Shown: positions 16,498 through 25,490, numbered from the stretch's first letter. The stretch is 64,000 nt of DNA from GM7GCV1 sp965222065 (GCA_965222065.1 OZ244933.1:868001-932000); one strand, 5' to 3'. Translations and numbers: made by a program. The notes: generated from the sequence alone by a model not told the origin.

Positions 16498-16656
16498 TGA
16501 AATATACCATATCGGACTAGACCATATATGAATATGCATCTATAGTGTTTTTGGTCATGACCCTCCCACATTCCTTATTGGCTTTGTTTTGAGGGTGACA
16601 GACCTGACTAAAGGCAAAATACCTGAAAACACTAAGAACAAAGGAGCTTACATAGG

Positions 16657-16773
16657 ATGTTTATCACTAGAATTCATTGGATACGCGTTCTTCCGTCTCT
16701 TCTAATAGCCTCGTTTATTCAAGGTTGTAAATCTGAGATTAATTCAGAAAGCAGAGTTGAACATGAAGCTTAA
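16657..16773 (+). CDS. Small lipoprotein (38 aa)
   Basis: ATG at 16657 with AAGGAG 10 bases upstream opens a 38-residue frame: a basic start (MFITRIHWIR), a hydrophobic stretch (VLPSLLIASFIQG) and a lipobox IQGC with Cys24, then a polar tail KSEINSESRVEHEA. After processing a lipid-anchored peptide of about 15 residues would remain, as in entericidin-like or lysis-type lipoproteins, though no family match is claimed. It overlaps the next gene's start by 11 bases, so the two are probably translated together. Confidence 0.55.
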   Translation: MFITRIHWIRVLPSLLIASFIQGCKSEINSESRVEHEA

Positions 16774-17326
16774 TCACACACTTACCTTCATTGAACAACA
16801 TAGTTCAAAGAGAATATTCACTGGTCAGCGTTCAGCTGAAGGGATGACGAAGTTCTATCATTTTGTTTTCGTCCTTTTCTTTACATCAATAACTTTTGGC
16901 TTGTGGCTATTGTTACTGCTCTTAATGAAAAAGAAGCAGTTTCATCCAGATATACATGTCAAAGACACCAATAACTCGATAGAAGCCGACGATGTTAATA
17001 AAGCATTAAAAAAAGCTAACTACAGCCTCGGCGATAATGAAACGCCTCTAGTATTCATACGATTAAATTCATCGCAATTCGTACTTTTTACCGACAAGCA
17101 CGTTTATTACACGCTGTTGGCATCACAAAAAATCACTGAGATCCATACCACCTCAGGCCGATTACCCCTAGAAAAAGCGCGCGAAATCAAGTTAAAACCA
17201 AATATGGCCTACAATCTTACAATCATGATTGGTGATGAGGTGATTGGCACCATGAGTCGTGGTGAAGACAGTAGAATTATGGGTTTACTAAAAGAGCTGG
17301 CGAAAGATATAAGGGAGCAGTCGTAG
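16763..17326 (+). CDS. Hypothetical single-pass membrane protein
   Basis: 187 residues from the ATG at 16763; a TTG two codons earlier is also possible. One strong membrane helix (about residues 28-55, FHFVFVLFF...LWLLLLLLMKKK) is followed by a soluble domain of about 130 residues with alternating strands, including PLVFIRLNSSQFVLFTDKHV and LKPNMAYNLTIMIGDEVIGT, and ending in a helix. The soluble part looks somewhat like a PH-type or beta-rich sensing domain but I cannot name a family. It sits between the small lipoprotein and a superinfection-immunity-like gene (4-base gap), so the three form a cassette. Confidence 0.68.
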   Translation: MKLNHTLTFIEQHSSKRIFTGQRSAEGMTKFYHFVFVLFFTSITFGLWLLLLLLMKKKQFHPDIHVKDTNNSIEADDVNKALKKANYSLGDNETPLVFIRLNSSQFVLFTDKHVYYTLLASQKITEIHTTSGRLPLEKAREIKLKPNMAYNLTIMIGDEVIGTMSRGEDSRIMGLLKELAKDIREQS

Positions 17327-17330
17327 GGTT

Positions 17331-17555
17331 ATGGAAGATCATGAAGCCCAAAAATATTTAATTGTAGGAATATTATTCCTATACCTATTTCCCTTTTTTA
17401 TAGCTAGAGCAAGAAACCACCACAAAAAAGCAGCTATATTTTGGTTAAATCTTTTTCTTGGGTGGACAGCAGTAATATGGATTGGATTACTCATTTACTC
17501 AGTGTTATCCAGTCCCTATTCCTACCAAGAAAAACTTAATGGTGGCTTCAAATAA
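17331..17555 (+). CDS. Superinfection-immunity-like membrane protein
   Basis: 74 residues, two membrane helices (about 8-25 and 36-60). The central pattern FFIARARNHHKKAAIFWLNLFLGWT matches the Imm_superinfect family, named after the phage T4 Imm protein that blocks DNA entry by a second phage; many bacterial chromosomal members are known only by similarity. It would act in the inner membrane. It is the last gene of the lipoprotein-membrane protein cassette and is followed by about 190 bases without a recognisable gene. Calling it an anti-phage gene is inference from the family name. Confidence 0.72.
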   Translation: MEDHEAQKYLIVGILFLYLFPFFIARARNHHKKAAIFWLNLFLGWTAVIWIGLLIYSVLSSPYSYQEKLNGGFK

Positions 17556-17745
17556 AGCCATAAACGGCTTACCGGCCTTTTTCCCTTTGGAAGAAAGGGT
17601 TTCCTGAATCATTTTATTCTGTGGTTCTACCAAATATCCCACATATCCAAGAAGCAGCCCAAGCGTGCGATGTACCAGAGCAAACCCAGTAACCTTATAC
17701 AAGGATAAAAGGCTGGTTACATCGCAAGCTTGAGCTACTCAAATT

Positions 17746-18141
17746 TTAGTTAGTACCTAATACTTCTGCGTATTCGCTATCAGGGTTAACTAAGTCTTTT
17801 AATATTGAGATGTAAGTCTCCATGACAGAGCCCATGTAGGAACCAATTAGATTCTCATAATCATTGTCGATTCTTCTTACATGGTTCAACTGAATACTGC
17901 ATGCTTGTGCGAGCAGATTATCGGCCTTACGACGATCTGCTTCCATTTCCAAAATCTTATCGATTTCAGCAGCATTTCCTTCTTCCGAAATATGTGAAGC
18001 GAAATCCTCTATTTTGTTCTGATCAACGCCTTCTTCGTCAGAGCAAAAGTAGTTTATGACACCTTCATGTCCAACATCTTGAAGATTTCCGCTAAAAATA
18101 TCTGAAAACGCACTTATTAGTTCTTGTTTTTTGTAACTCAC
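17746..18141 (-). CDS. Hypothetical acidic helical protein
   Basis: 131 residues, mostly helical and acidic (SDEEGVDQNKIEDFASHISEEG), no signal peptide or membrane helix. One Cys each in INYFCSDEE and AQACSIQ. I recognise no domain. The gene is alone on the minus strand between the superinfection-immunity cassette, which converges on it, and a small recombinase-like gene. A 7-base inverted repeat (18177-18203) lies about 36 bases upstream of its ATG. Confidence 0.6.
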   Translation of the reverse strand: MSYKKQELISAFSDIFSGNLQDVGHEGVINYFCSDEEGVDQNKIEDFASHISEEGNAAEIDKILEMEADRRKADNLLAQACSIQLNHVRRIDNDYENLIGSYMGSVMETYISILKDLVNPDSEYAEVLGTN

Positions 18142-18176
18142 AGTAAAGCTATCCTTATATTGTTAATTTAAAATGA

Positions 18177-18203
18177 ATACGTAACTATCCGATTACTACG
18201 TAT
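18177..18203. promoter_or_regulatory. Inverted repeat upstream of hypothetical gene
   Basis: ATACGTA (18177-18183) and TACGTAT (18197-18203), exact reverse complements 13 bases apart, in the AT-rich gap before the gene at 17746-18141. A possible operator; no binder is evident. Confidence 0.3.
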
Positions 18204-18237
18204 ATGGGTACTGCGAGACTGAGGTTAAATGATTGGA

Positions 18238-18510
18238 TTAGCTTTGTCTTGTTTTGAGGGAAATGTCGATCAATTCTACGTGTGGTTCCTTGTTAATCTT
18301 GTCTTTACTTAGCTGGTTTTTCTTAAGCATACTCCAGACATGCTTAGAGAGCAGAGGCTTTCCCCTGACTGATAAATAGCCTTGTTCAGTTAGTTTTCGT
18401 GCAATTTCTCCAGTATTCCAGCCATCGCTATGAAGCTCTAGAATTCGTGTTAAAAGGAGCTCTTGGTAGTGAGGTTTTTGATAAGCACTAAAACACGAGG
18501 TTACTAACAC
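18238..18510 (-). CDS. Small HTH protein resembling recombinase C-terminal domain
   Basis: 90 residues. The central part, LELHSDGWNTGEIARKLTEQGYLSVRGKPLLSKHVWSMLKKN, follows the pattern of the DNA-binding Recombinase domain of large serine recombinases (helix-turn-helix, GY..RGK, then a helix ending in basic residues). No catalytic serine domain is present, so it is either a stand-alone DNA-binding protein or a recombinase leftover. The first 15 or so residues may not be translated; an internal start is possible. It lies 41 bases downstream of the glmS stop on the same strand. Confidence 0.55.
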   Translation of the reverse strand: MLVTSCFSAYQKPHYQELLLTRILELHSDGWNTGEIARKLTEQGYLSVRGKPLLSKHVWSMLKKNQLSKDKINKEPHVELIDISLKTRQS

Positions 18511-18551
18511 CTTGATATTGAAAGAGATTTCAGAAACCTCACCAAAGGAAT

Positions 18552-20384
18552 CTACTCCACGGTGACTGATTTGGCCAAATTGCGAGGTTGATCCACATCT
18601 GTACCCTTCACAATCGCCACATGGTAGGCCAGCAACTGCAAGGGAATGGAGTAAATGATGGGCTCAATGACGTCCGGGGCATGCGGCATATCAATCACGG
18701 TGGTTGAATCGTCACTGGAAAAACCGGCATCGGCATCGGCCAATACGTAGAGTTGCCCGCCACGAGCTTTCACTTCTTCGAGGTTGGATTTAATCTTTTC
18801 CAGGATGTCGCTGTGAGGCGCGACAGCAATCACCGGCATGCTGCTATCCACCAACGCCAGTGGGCCATGCTTTAACTCACCAGCAGGATAGGCTTCGGCA
18901 TGGATATAGGAAATTTCCTTAAGCTTGAGTGCGCCCTCCTTGCCAACCGGGTACTGAATGCCTCGTCCAAGAAACAGGGCATGATGTTTGTCGGCAAAGC
19001 GGTAACTGAGCATTTGCAGTTTGCCATCCAGATCCAGGAGCTGTCTGGCCAATTTGGGCAGTTGTCTTAGGGCCCGGGTGATCTCCAGCTCAACGTCACT
19101 GGTCATTTCCTTGGCCTTGGCAATGCCCGCAACCAAAAGAAGTAACGCCACTAACTGGGTTGTAAACGCCTTCGTGGAAGCCACCCCGATTTCAGGCCCC
19201 GCCTGGGTAAGGAAGGCATGATCAGACTCACGTACCAACGAACTGCTGGAGACGTTACAGACAGCCAGGCTGGATAAATATCCAAGGCCTTTGGCTTTTT
19301 GCAGTGCCGCCAATGTGTCCGCCGTTTCGCCAGATTGCGAGACACTGATATACAGGCACTTTTTCGCCACCAGTATTTTTCTGTAACGGTATTCGCTGGC
19401 AATTTCCACCACCGCAGGAATTTCCAGATAGTCTTCAATCCATTGTTTGGCCACCAGGCAGGCATGGTAGCTCGTACCACAGGCAACCAGAGTGATTGAC
19501 TCCAACTCCCGAAAGAGTTCCGGCACGCCCACACCAAACGAAGGAAGCAGGATGCCCTTTTCACTCAGCCGGCCTTCGCAGGTTTTTTGCATCACTTCCG
19601 GCTGTTCGTAGATCTCCTTGAGCATGTAGTGACGAAATCTTCCCTTGTCGGCATCAAGGGCATCTTCCTTGATCTGGCTCGCTTCACGGGTAACCGGTTC
19701 ACCGGACTCATCATAAATACAAACTTCCTTTTTGGTGATGAACCCCCAATCGCCCTCTTGAAGAAAGACGAAACGATCGGTGACTGGCCTCAGCGCCAGT
19801 TGGTCCGAAGCGACATAGTTTTCACCAATACCCAGACCCAGTACCAGCGGGCTGCCACTGCGAGCCACGTAGATTTTTTCCGGCTCCCTGGCGTTGACAA
19901 TAGATAAGGCATAAGCACCCTCAATCAATGCCAGCGTCTGACTCAGGGCCTCCACCATTGAACCGGTATTCCGGGACTCCCTGTCGAGAAGATGCGCAAT
20001 AACTTCGGAGTCTGTTTCCGAGATGAACTCGTAACCCTGATCCTGGAGCGACTTTCGAAGACTGGCGTGGTTTTCGATAATGCCATTGTGAACAACCGCA
20101 ATATCTCCGGACGTATGGGGATGCGCATTGATAGTGGATGGCGCACCGTGTGTTGCCCAGCGCGTATGAGCAATACCGACATGCCCGCTGATACCACTTT
20201 GCTTAACCAGGGCATCCAGTTCGGTAACCTTGCCGATCGATTTGTTTACCGCTAATGAATGGTCAGCTTCCAGAAGCACAGCCAGACCGGCGGAATCATA
20301 ACCACGATATTCCAGCCTTCGCAGGCCCTCCATCAATATAGGCGTGACATTTCGTTCTGCAACTGCCCCAACTATTCCACACAT
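18552..20384 (-). CDS. glmS: Glutamine--fructose-6-phosphate aminotransferase
   Basis: 610 residues, full length. The N-terminal glutaminase domain starts MCGIVGAV, with Cys2 as nucleophile after Met removal; the ammonia-channelled isomerase part has two SIS domains (VACGTSYHACLVAKQW, SQSGETADTLAAL, GRGIQYPVGKEGALKLKE). It ends DQPRNLAKSVTVE, the strictly conserved tail whose coding sequence is the TnsD target of Tn7. It makes glucosamine-6-phosphate, the first step to UDP-GlcNAc for peptidoglycan and LPS. It is 17 bases after glmU and co-transcribed with it. Confidence 0.98.
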   Translation of the reverse strand: MCGIVGAVAERNVTPILMEGLRRLEYRGYDSAGLAVLLEADHSLAVNKSIGKVTELDALVKQSGISGHVGIAHTRWATHGAPSTINAHPHTSGDIAVVHNGIIENHASLRKSLQDQGYEFISETDSEVIAHLLDRESRNTGSMVEALSQTLALIEGAYALSIVNAREPEKIYVARSGSPLVLGLGIGENYVASDQLALRPVTDRFVFLQEGDWGFITKKEVCIYDESGEPVTREASQIKEDALDADKGRFRHYMLKEIYEQPEVMQKTCEGRLSEKGILLPSFGVGVPELFRELESITLVACGTSYHACLVAKQWIEDYLEIPAVVEIASEYRYRKILVAKKCLYISVSQSGETADTLAALQKAKGLGYLSSLAVCNVSSSSLVRESDHAFLTQAGPEIGVASTKAFTTQLVALLLLVAGIAKAKEMTSDVELEITRALRQLPKLARQLLDLDGKLQMLSYRFADKHHALFLGRGIQYPVGKEGALKLKEISYIHAEAYPAGELKHGPLALVDSSMPVIAVAPHSDILEKIKSNLEEVKARGGQLYVLADADAGFSSDDSTTVIDMPHAPDVIEPIIYSIPLQLLAYHVAIVKGTDVDQPRNLAKSVTVE

Positions 20385-20401
20385 AGGTTATTTGTCCTGG
20401 A

Positions 20402-21769
20402 TTAATCCTGTTTCTGGTCCGGACGTTTCCAGCCGGAAACGCTGCGCTGGCCGGGCCTGACAATACAAAGTTCGTTATCAGCAACATCCTTGGTCACCAC
20501 TGAACCTGCCGCCACTGTAGCCCCTTTGCCAATGGTTACCGGAGCGACCAGCGCCGAATTCGAGCCAATAAAGGCATTATCGCCTATCTCGGTGCGATGC
20601 TTGTTTTTGCCATCATAGTTGCAGGTGATGGTACCGGCGCCGACATTGACTTCCTCCCCCAGGGTCGTATCCCCCAGGTAGCTTAGATGATTGGCCTTGG
20701 AACCTTTCCCCATCCGGATGTTCTTGGTTTCCACAAAATTGCCCACTTTGGCATTTTCACCAATGTCCGATCCTTCCCGAAGTCTTGCATAAGGTCCAAT
20801 CACCGCCTTTTCACCGACAAGGGCGCCTTGCAGATGCGAGAACGGCCTGATGTGTGCCCCGGCCGCTATGACGCAATCAATCAATACCGTATTGGCATCA
20901 ACGGTCACGTTATCGCCCAGTTTTACCTCGCCCTGGAAAACGACATTGGGGCCAATGACCACATCCGACCCAATCTCAACATTTCCCTGTATTTCCACAG
21001 AATCCGGGCGAACCAGCGTCGCACCATCAAGCATCATCTGGTGAGTGGCTTTCTGCCTCTTAAGCTGCTCCAGTGCGGCCAGCTGTAAACGGTCGTTAAC
21101 CCCCATCACTTCGATCGGCTCCCCGGGCTGGGTAGCGACTACTTCTATTCCCTGCTCAATCGCCAGCTCGACGATATCCGTCAGATAATATTCCCCCTGC
21201 GCATTGTAGGCGGAAAGCCCTGAGACGAGCCATTTTAATAAAGCGCCATTGAGTGATAGCACACCGGTATTTATCTCTGTGATCTGCCTCTGTTCTTCCG
21301 TGGCATCCTTGTGTTCGACAATGGCTACCACTTCACCCCTGGTATTGCGGAGTATCCGCCCATAACCGGTAGGATCAGCCATTTCCAGTGTCAGCAAGGC
21401 CAGCTTGTCTGCTCCCGCCAGCCCGGCAACGTTGCGGATGGTCTCGGGAGAGATCAGGGGCACATCACCATATAGAACGACAACCGGAACCTCGTCGGGA
21501 ATAGCGTCAGACGCCACCTGAACGGCATGGCCGGTGCCCAGCTGTTGTTCCTGGATAACGTAAGAGAGGTTCTCTCCCATGGCCTGCTTTATCTGGTCAG
21601 CGCCAAAACCAATCACCACAACCGGTGAAAGACATTCGTCGATACGACCACAGCTCTCCAGCACATGCTGAAGTAGTGGCTTTCCTGCGAGCAGTTGCAA
21701 TACTTTTGGCCTTGCCGAACGCATACGCGTCCCCTTGCCTGCTGCCAAAATCAGAGGTTGTATTTGCAT
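20402..21769 (-). CDS. glmU: Bifunctional GlcNAc-1-P uridyltransferase / GlcN-1-P acetyltransferase
   Basis: 455 residues, the usual length. The N-terminal pyrophosphorylase domain has the nucleotide-binding LAAGKGTRMRS and YGDVPLI; the C-terminal left-handed beta helix has many hexapeptide repeats and the acetyltransferase site NHLSYLGD...GAGTITCNYDG. It converts glucosamine-1-phosphate to UDP-GlcNAc in two steps in the cytoplasm. It is transcribed ahead of glmS, the common gammaproteobacterial order. Confidence 0.98.
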   Translation of the reverse strand: MQIQPLILAAGKGTRMRSARPKVLQLLAGKPLLQHVLESCGRIDECLSPVVVIGFGADQIKQAMGENLSYVIQEQQLGTGHAVQVASDAIPDEVPVVVLYGDVPLISPETIRNVAGLAGADKLALLTLEMADPTGYGRILRNTRGEVVAIVEHKDATEEQRQITEINTGVLSLNGALLKWLVSGLSAYNAQGEYYLTDIVELAIEQGIEVVATQPGEPIEVMGVNDRLQLAALEQLKRQKATHQMMLDGATLVRPDSVEIQGNVEIGSDVVIGPNVVFQGEVKLGDNVTVDANTVLIDCVIAAGAHIRPFSHLQGALVGEKAVIGPYARLREGSDIGENAKVGNFVETKNIRMGKGSKANHLSYLGDTTLGEEVNVGAGTITCNYDGKNKHRTEIGDNAFIGSNSALVAPVTIGKGATVAAGSVVTKDVADNELCIVRPGQRSVSGWKRPDQKQD

Positions 21770-21953
21770 TGGGAGGTCCAGAATTCAATCGCCGAAGATG
21801 CTACCACATTGAACCTGATTTTTTTGCGCCAAAAAAGTATCGGCTTCTGGCAAGCCAGCCATTGCACACTGTTAGCGGGCACAGTACATTGTCCGGCCTT
21901 GCTCTCTAACTGGAAATATCCGAGCTAACTGGAACTAACAGAGGAATCGACAC

Positions 21954-22430
21954 ATGAGTATACAGGTAGGCGATAAAGTCCCATACATAGACATTAAAAC
22001 GCCGGGCAAAGAAGGTCCGGAAACCATTAATACCGGCGATGTTTTTGCCGGGAAGAAAGTGGTCCTGTTTGCTGTCCCGGGTGCATTTACACCGGGTTGT
22101 TCCGCGGCACACATGCCCGGGTTCGTGGTACACGCTGATGACATCCTTGCCAAAGGCGTCGATACCATTGCCTGTATTGCCGTTAACGATGCCTTTGTGA
22201 TGGGCGCATGGGGAGATGCCCAGAACGCAGAAAAAATCCTGATGCTTGCCGATGGCAACAATGAATTTACCAGGGAAATCGGACTGGAACTGGACGGATC
22301 CGGCTTTGGTCTGGGAACCCGCTCCAAGCGCTATGCCATGATTGTGGAAGACGGTATCGTCAAGGCCCTGGAAGTCGATGGCACCGGTGTTGAAAAGAGC
22401 AGCGCCGAGAACATACTTACCCTGCTGTAA
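21954..22430 (+). CDS. Prx5-type peroxiredoxin
   Basis: 158 residues. The peroxidatic Cys49 is in VPGAFTPGCS, the classic Prx5 motif; a second Cys is in TIACIAVND, and the conserved Arg is in GTRSKRYAM. These enzymes reduce hydrogen peroxide and alkyl hydroperoxides using glutaredoxin or thioredoxin. It is 2 bases before the DUF1244 gene and upstream of mutS, forming a plus-strand run divergent from glmU-glmS. The resolving cysteine arrangement is not certain. Confidence 0.93.
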   Translation: MSIQVGDKVPYIDIKTPGKEGPETINTGDVFAGKKVVLFAVPGAFTPGCSAAHMPGFVVHADDILAKGVDTIACIAVNDAFVMGAWGDAQNAEKILMLADGNNEFTREIGLELDGSGFGLGTRSKRYAMIVEDGIVKALEVDGTGVEKSSAENILTLL

Positions 22431-22432
22431 GT

Positions 22433-22741
22433 ATGTCGATCAAACAAAGCGAACTTGAGAGCAAGGCGGCAGCCTTTGATCGGCTGGTTGAACATCTGCG
22501 CCAAAACACCGATGTGCAGAATATAGACCTGATGATCCTGGCAGATTTTTGCCGCAATTGCCTCTCTCGCTGGTACATGGAAGCTGCCAATGAGCGCGGG
22601 ATTGACATCGACTACGAGCAGTCCCGCGAGCTGATCTATGGCATGCCCTACAGCGACTGGAAAACGCTTTACCAAAAGCCCGCTACGCCGGAGCAACTTG
22701 CCGCTCTGAAAGCCCGTAATTCCGCCCCCAAAAAGGGATGA
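22433..22741 (+). CDS. DUF1244 family protein
   Basis: 102 residues, all-helical and soluble. ADFCRNCLSRWYMEAANERG and SRELIYGMPYSDWKTLYQKPAT are the conserved blocks of DUF1244, with a CxxC-like pair (Cys40, Cys43 approximately). Function unknown; often found next to redox genes. It starts 2 bases after the peroxiredoxin stop, so the two are almost certainly co-expressed. Confidence 0.88.
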   Translation: MSIKQSELESKAAAFDRLVEHLRQNTDVQNIDLMILADFCRNCLSRWYMEAANERGIDIDYEQSRELIYGMPYSDWKTLYQKPATPEQLAALKARNSAPKKG

Positions 22742-22780
22742 GCACTGCCCTCCAGGAGCCATAAATTTAACAATCAACCG

Positions 22781-25372
22781 ATGGAGAAAACTGTCGACGA
22801 CCTGAGTGGTCACACCCCCATGATGCAGCAGTACCTGCGCCTCAAGGCACAGCATCCCGACCAGCTGCTTTTCTATCGCATGGGCGATTTTTACGAACTC
22901 TTTTACGACGACGCCAAACGGGCGGCCGAACTGCTTTCAGTCACGCTAACCGCCAGGGGCGAATCTGCCGGCACTCCCATACCCATGTGCGGGGTTCCCC
23001 ACCATGCCGCCGAAAATTATCTGGCCCGTCTTATCAAAATGGGTGAGTCTGTTGCCATCGCAGAGCAAATCGGTGATCCAGCTACCAGCAAGGGACCGGT
23101 AGAGCGCAAGGTAACCCGAGTGGTTACCCCGGGTACGGTGAGCGACGAAGCGCTTATGGACGAGCACCGTGAGAATTTGCTTGTCTGCCTGTTTGAAACA
23201 GAAGATCAATTCGCCCTGGCCAGCCTGGACATGGCGGCTGGTCGCTTTATCGCCTGCAAACTGAACGACAGTGATCAGGCAATGGCCGAAATACATCGCC
23301 TGAACCCGGCGGAGTTACTTGTTACCGAACAGTCACAGCTTGCCGGCCTTCTACCCCGGAATCTCTGCATTCGCCATCGCCCCGCCTGGGAATTTGATAC
23401 CCAAAGCTGTGTAAAAGGTTTGTGCAAACACTTCCAGGTGAAGGATATGGCCGGCTTTGGCTTTGAAGACAATGACCCGGCACTTATTGCCGCCGGTGCG
23501 CTTCTGGCCTACGCCACCGATACACAACGCGGTGCCCTGCCGCATGTGACATCGCTGAAACCCGAGTCCAGCGAAAGACGGGTCGGACTGGATGCTGCGA
23601 CACAAAAAAACCTGGAAATTGATATCAATCTGTCAGGTGGTGAAGAAAACACACTGTTTAGCTGCCTAAACAAATGCAAAACCGCGATGGGCAGCCGAAT
23701 GTTACGCCGCTGGCTTAAGCAGCCCCTGAGGGATATCCAAACCCTTAATCTGCGTCAGGAGGCCATCGCCGATCTGGTGGATAGTTTTAACTTTGACAGC
23801 TTGCGTGAAGACCTGAAAAAAATTGGCGATCTTGAGCGTATTCTCGCGCGCATAGCCTTGCGGTCGGCGAGACCTCGTGACCTGAGCCGTCTTGCAGCAT
23901 CTTTGGCGGAATTGCCGGGCATGCAATCCAGGGGTAAAAATCTCAACGCCCCAAAACTGGCTGAACTGTTTACCGATATTGGTGAGTTTCCGGAGATGCA
24001 TTCGCTGCTCTCAAACGCCATCGAGGAAAACCCACCCATGCTGATTCGCGATGGCGGGGTAATTAAGCCCGGTTATAACGATGAGCTGGACGAGCTGCGC
24101 GAAATAAGTACCAGCGCCGGCGATTACCTGGTTGAGTTGGAACAGCGGGAACGCGAGGCAACCGGGCTAAGCACTCTGAAAGTCGGCTATAACCGGGTAC
24201 ATGGTTACTACATAGAAATCAGCAAAGGCCAGGCGCCTAATGCCCCGGTAGAATACCTTCGACGGCAGACACTAAAAAACGCCGAACGCTTTATTACCCC
24301 TGAACTTAAAGAGTTTGAAGATAAAGCACTGTCAGCCAAGTCCCGGGCCCTTACCCTGGAGAAATCACTCTATGAAGAGATCCTGGAAATACTGAACCTT
24401 GATTTGCAACGACTCCTTGCCTGCGCCAACGCACTGAGTGAACTCGATGTTCTGTGCAATCTTGCCCTGGTTGCCAAAGACCGGCGTTATGTCCGCCCGG
24501 AACTGGTAGACCAGCCTGTTTTTGATATCCAGGACGGACGCCATCCCGTCGTGGAGCAAGTGCTGGATAATGATTTCATCCCCAATGATCTGTCACTGGA
24601 CGATCAGCGGCGTATGCTGATTATCACAGGCCCCAACATGGGCGGGAAATCCACCTACATGCGCCAGGTTGCGCTAATCACCTTGTTGGCCCATATCGGC
24701 AGCTTCGTTCCGGCCAGTCACGCAAGAATTGGCCTGGTGGATCGGATTTTTACCCGTATCGGTTCATCCGATGACCTGGCCGGGGGGCGCTCGACGTTTA
24801 TGGTCGAGATGACGGAAACTGCCAACATTCTTCACAATGCCACAGATCGAAGCCTGGTGCTGATGGATGAAGTCGGCCGTGGAACCAGTACCTTTGACGG
24901 CTTGTCACTGGCCTTGGCCAGCGCCCATTACCTGGCCAGCACCTGTCGCGCACTTACCCTGTTTGCGACTCATTATTTTGAACTGACAACGCTGCCGTCT
25001 TCTCTTCCCGAGGTCGTCAATGTTCATCTCTCGGCGACCGAATATAACGACAGCATTGTGTTTTTACACAAGGTTGAAGATGGGCCTGCCAGCCAAAGCT
25101 ACGGCATCCAGGTGGCCAAACTGGCTGGTGTACCTGATCAGGTCCTGCAATACGCGCAAACAGAATTGCGCATTCTGGAGTCTGGCGCCCATGCATTGAT
25201 CACGGATAAATCATCACCGGCAAATCAGACACAACACCCCCAGACTGATCTTTTTGCAACGCCGGAGTCGCCAGTGCTAAAAAAATTACGGGAACTCCAG
25301 CCCGACGAATTAAGCCCCAGGGAAGCACTGGAAGTTCTTTATTCCCTTAAATCGCTGGATACAAATAAATAA
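22781..25372 (+). CDS. mutS: DNA mismatch repair protein MutS
   Basis: 863 residues, full length. The mismatch-reading F-x-E motif is in RMGDFYELF (about residues 32-40). Connector, lever and clamp regions follow, and the ATPase has Walker A GPNMGGKSTYMRQ (about 616-628), Walker B LVLMDEVGRGTSTFDG and a C-terminal helix-turn-helix. A short C-terminal extension (SPREALEVLYSLKSL) is the tetramerisation part. It recognises mispairs and recruits MutL in the cytoplasm. Next to fdxA, as in Pseudomonas. Confidence 0.98.
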   Translation: MEKTVDDLSGHTPMMQQYLRLKAQHPDQLLFYRMGDFYELFYDDAKRAAELLSVTLTARGESAGTPIPMCGVPHHAAENYLARLIKMGESVAIAEQIGDPATSKGPVERKVTRVVTPGTVSDEALMDEHRENLLVCLFETEDQFALASLDMAAGRFIACKLNDSDQAMAEIHRLNPAELLVTEQSQLAGLLPRNLCIRHRPAWEFDTQSCVKGLCKHFQVKDMAGFGFEDNDPALIAAGALLAYATDTQRGALPHVTSLKPESSERRVGLDAATQKNLEIDINLSGGEENTLFSCLNKCKTAMGSRMLRRWLKQPLRDIQTLNLRQEAIADLVDSFNFDSLREDLKKIGDLERILARIALRSARPRDLSRLAASLAELPGMQSRGKNLNAPKLAELFTDIGEFPEMHSLLSNAIEENPPMLIRDGGVIKPGYNDELDELREISTSAGDYLVELEQREREATGLSTLKVGYNRVHGYYIEISKGQAPNAPVEYLRRQTLKNAERFITPELKEFEDKALSAKSRALTLEKSLYEEILEILNLDLQRLLACANALSELDVLCNLALVAKDRRYVRPELVDQPVFDIQDGRHPVVEQVLDNDFIPNDLSLDDQRRMLIITGPNMGGKSTYMRQVALITLLAHIGSFVPASHARIGLVDRIFTRIGSSDDLAGGRSTFMVEMTETANILHNATDRSLVLMDEVGRGTSTFDGLSLALASAHYLASTCRALTLFATHYFELTTLPSSLPEVVNVHLSATEYNDSIVFLHKVEDGPASQSYGIQVAKLAGVPDQVLQYAQTELRILESGAHALITDKSSPANQTQHPQTDLFATPESPVLKKLRELQPDELSPREALEVLYSLKSLDTNK

Positions 25373-25490
25373 ACAGAAGCCCTGGCTAACCTGACGTGCG
25401 CCAAACTTTGTTATACAATCGCGCGCCTGAAATTTGACCACCACCCCTTCCAGCCCAAAACTGGTAAAAAGATCGCGGAGAACCTTTCAC

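Noticed and set aside
16259..16510. 83-residue minus-strand frame
   Set aside because: It is an alternative frame of the XRE gene; only the other frame carries the helix-turn-helix.
17505..17702. 65-residue minus-strand frame overlapping the superinfection-immunity-like gene
   Set aside because: It overlaps the end of a better supported gene, and its sequence has no recognisable domain. A resemblance to an integrase tail was considered but could not be supported.
18141..18552. Possible Tn7-type right end beyond glmS
   Set aside because: I looked for TGT...ACA ends and repeated 20-22 base sites near the glmS stop and saw none, so no transposon end is called.
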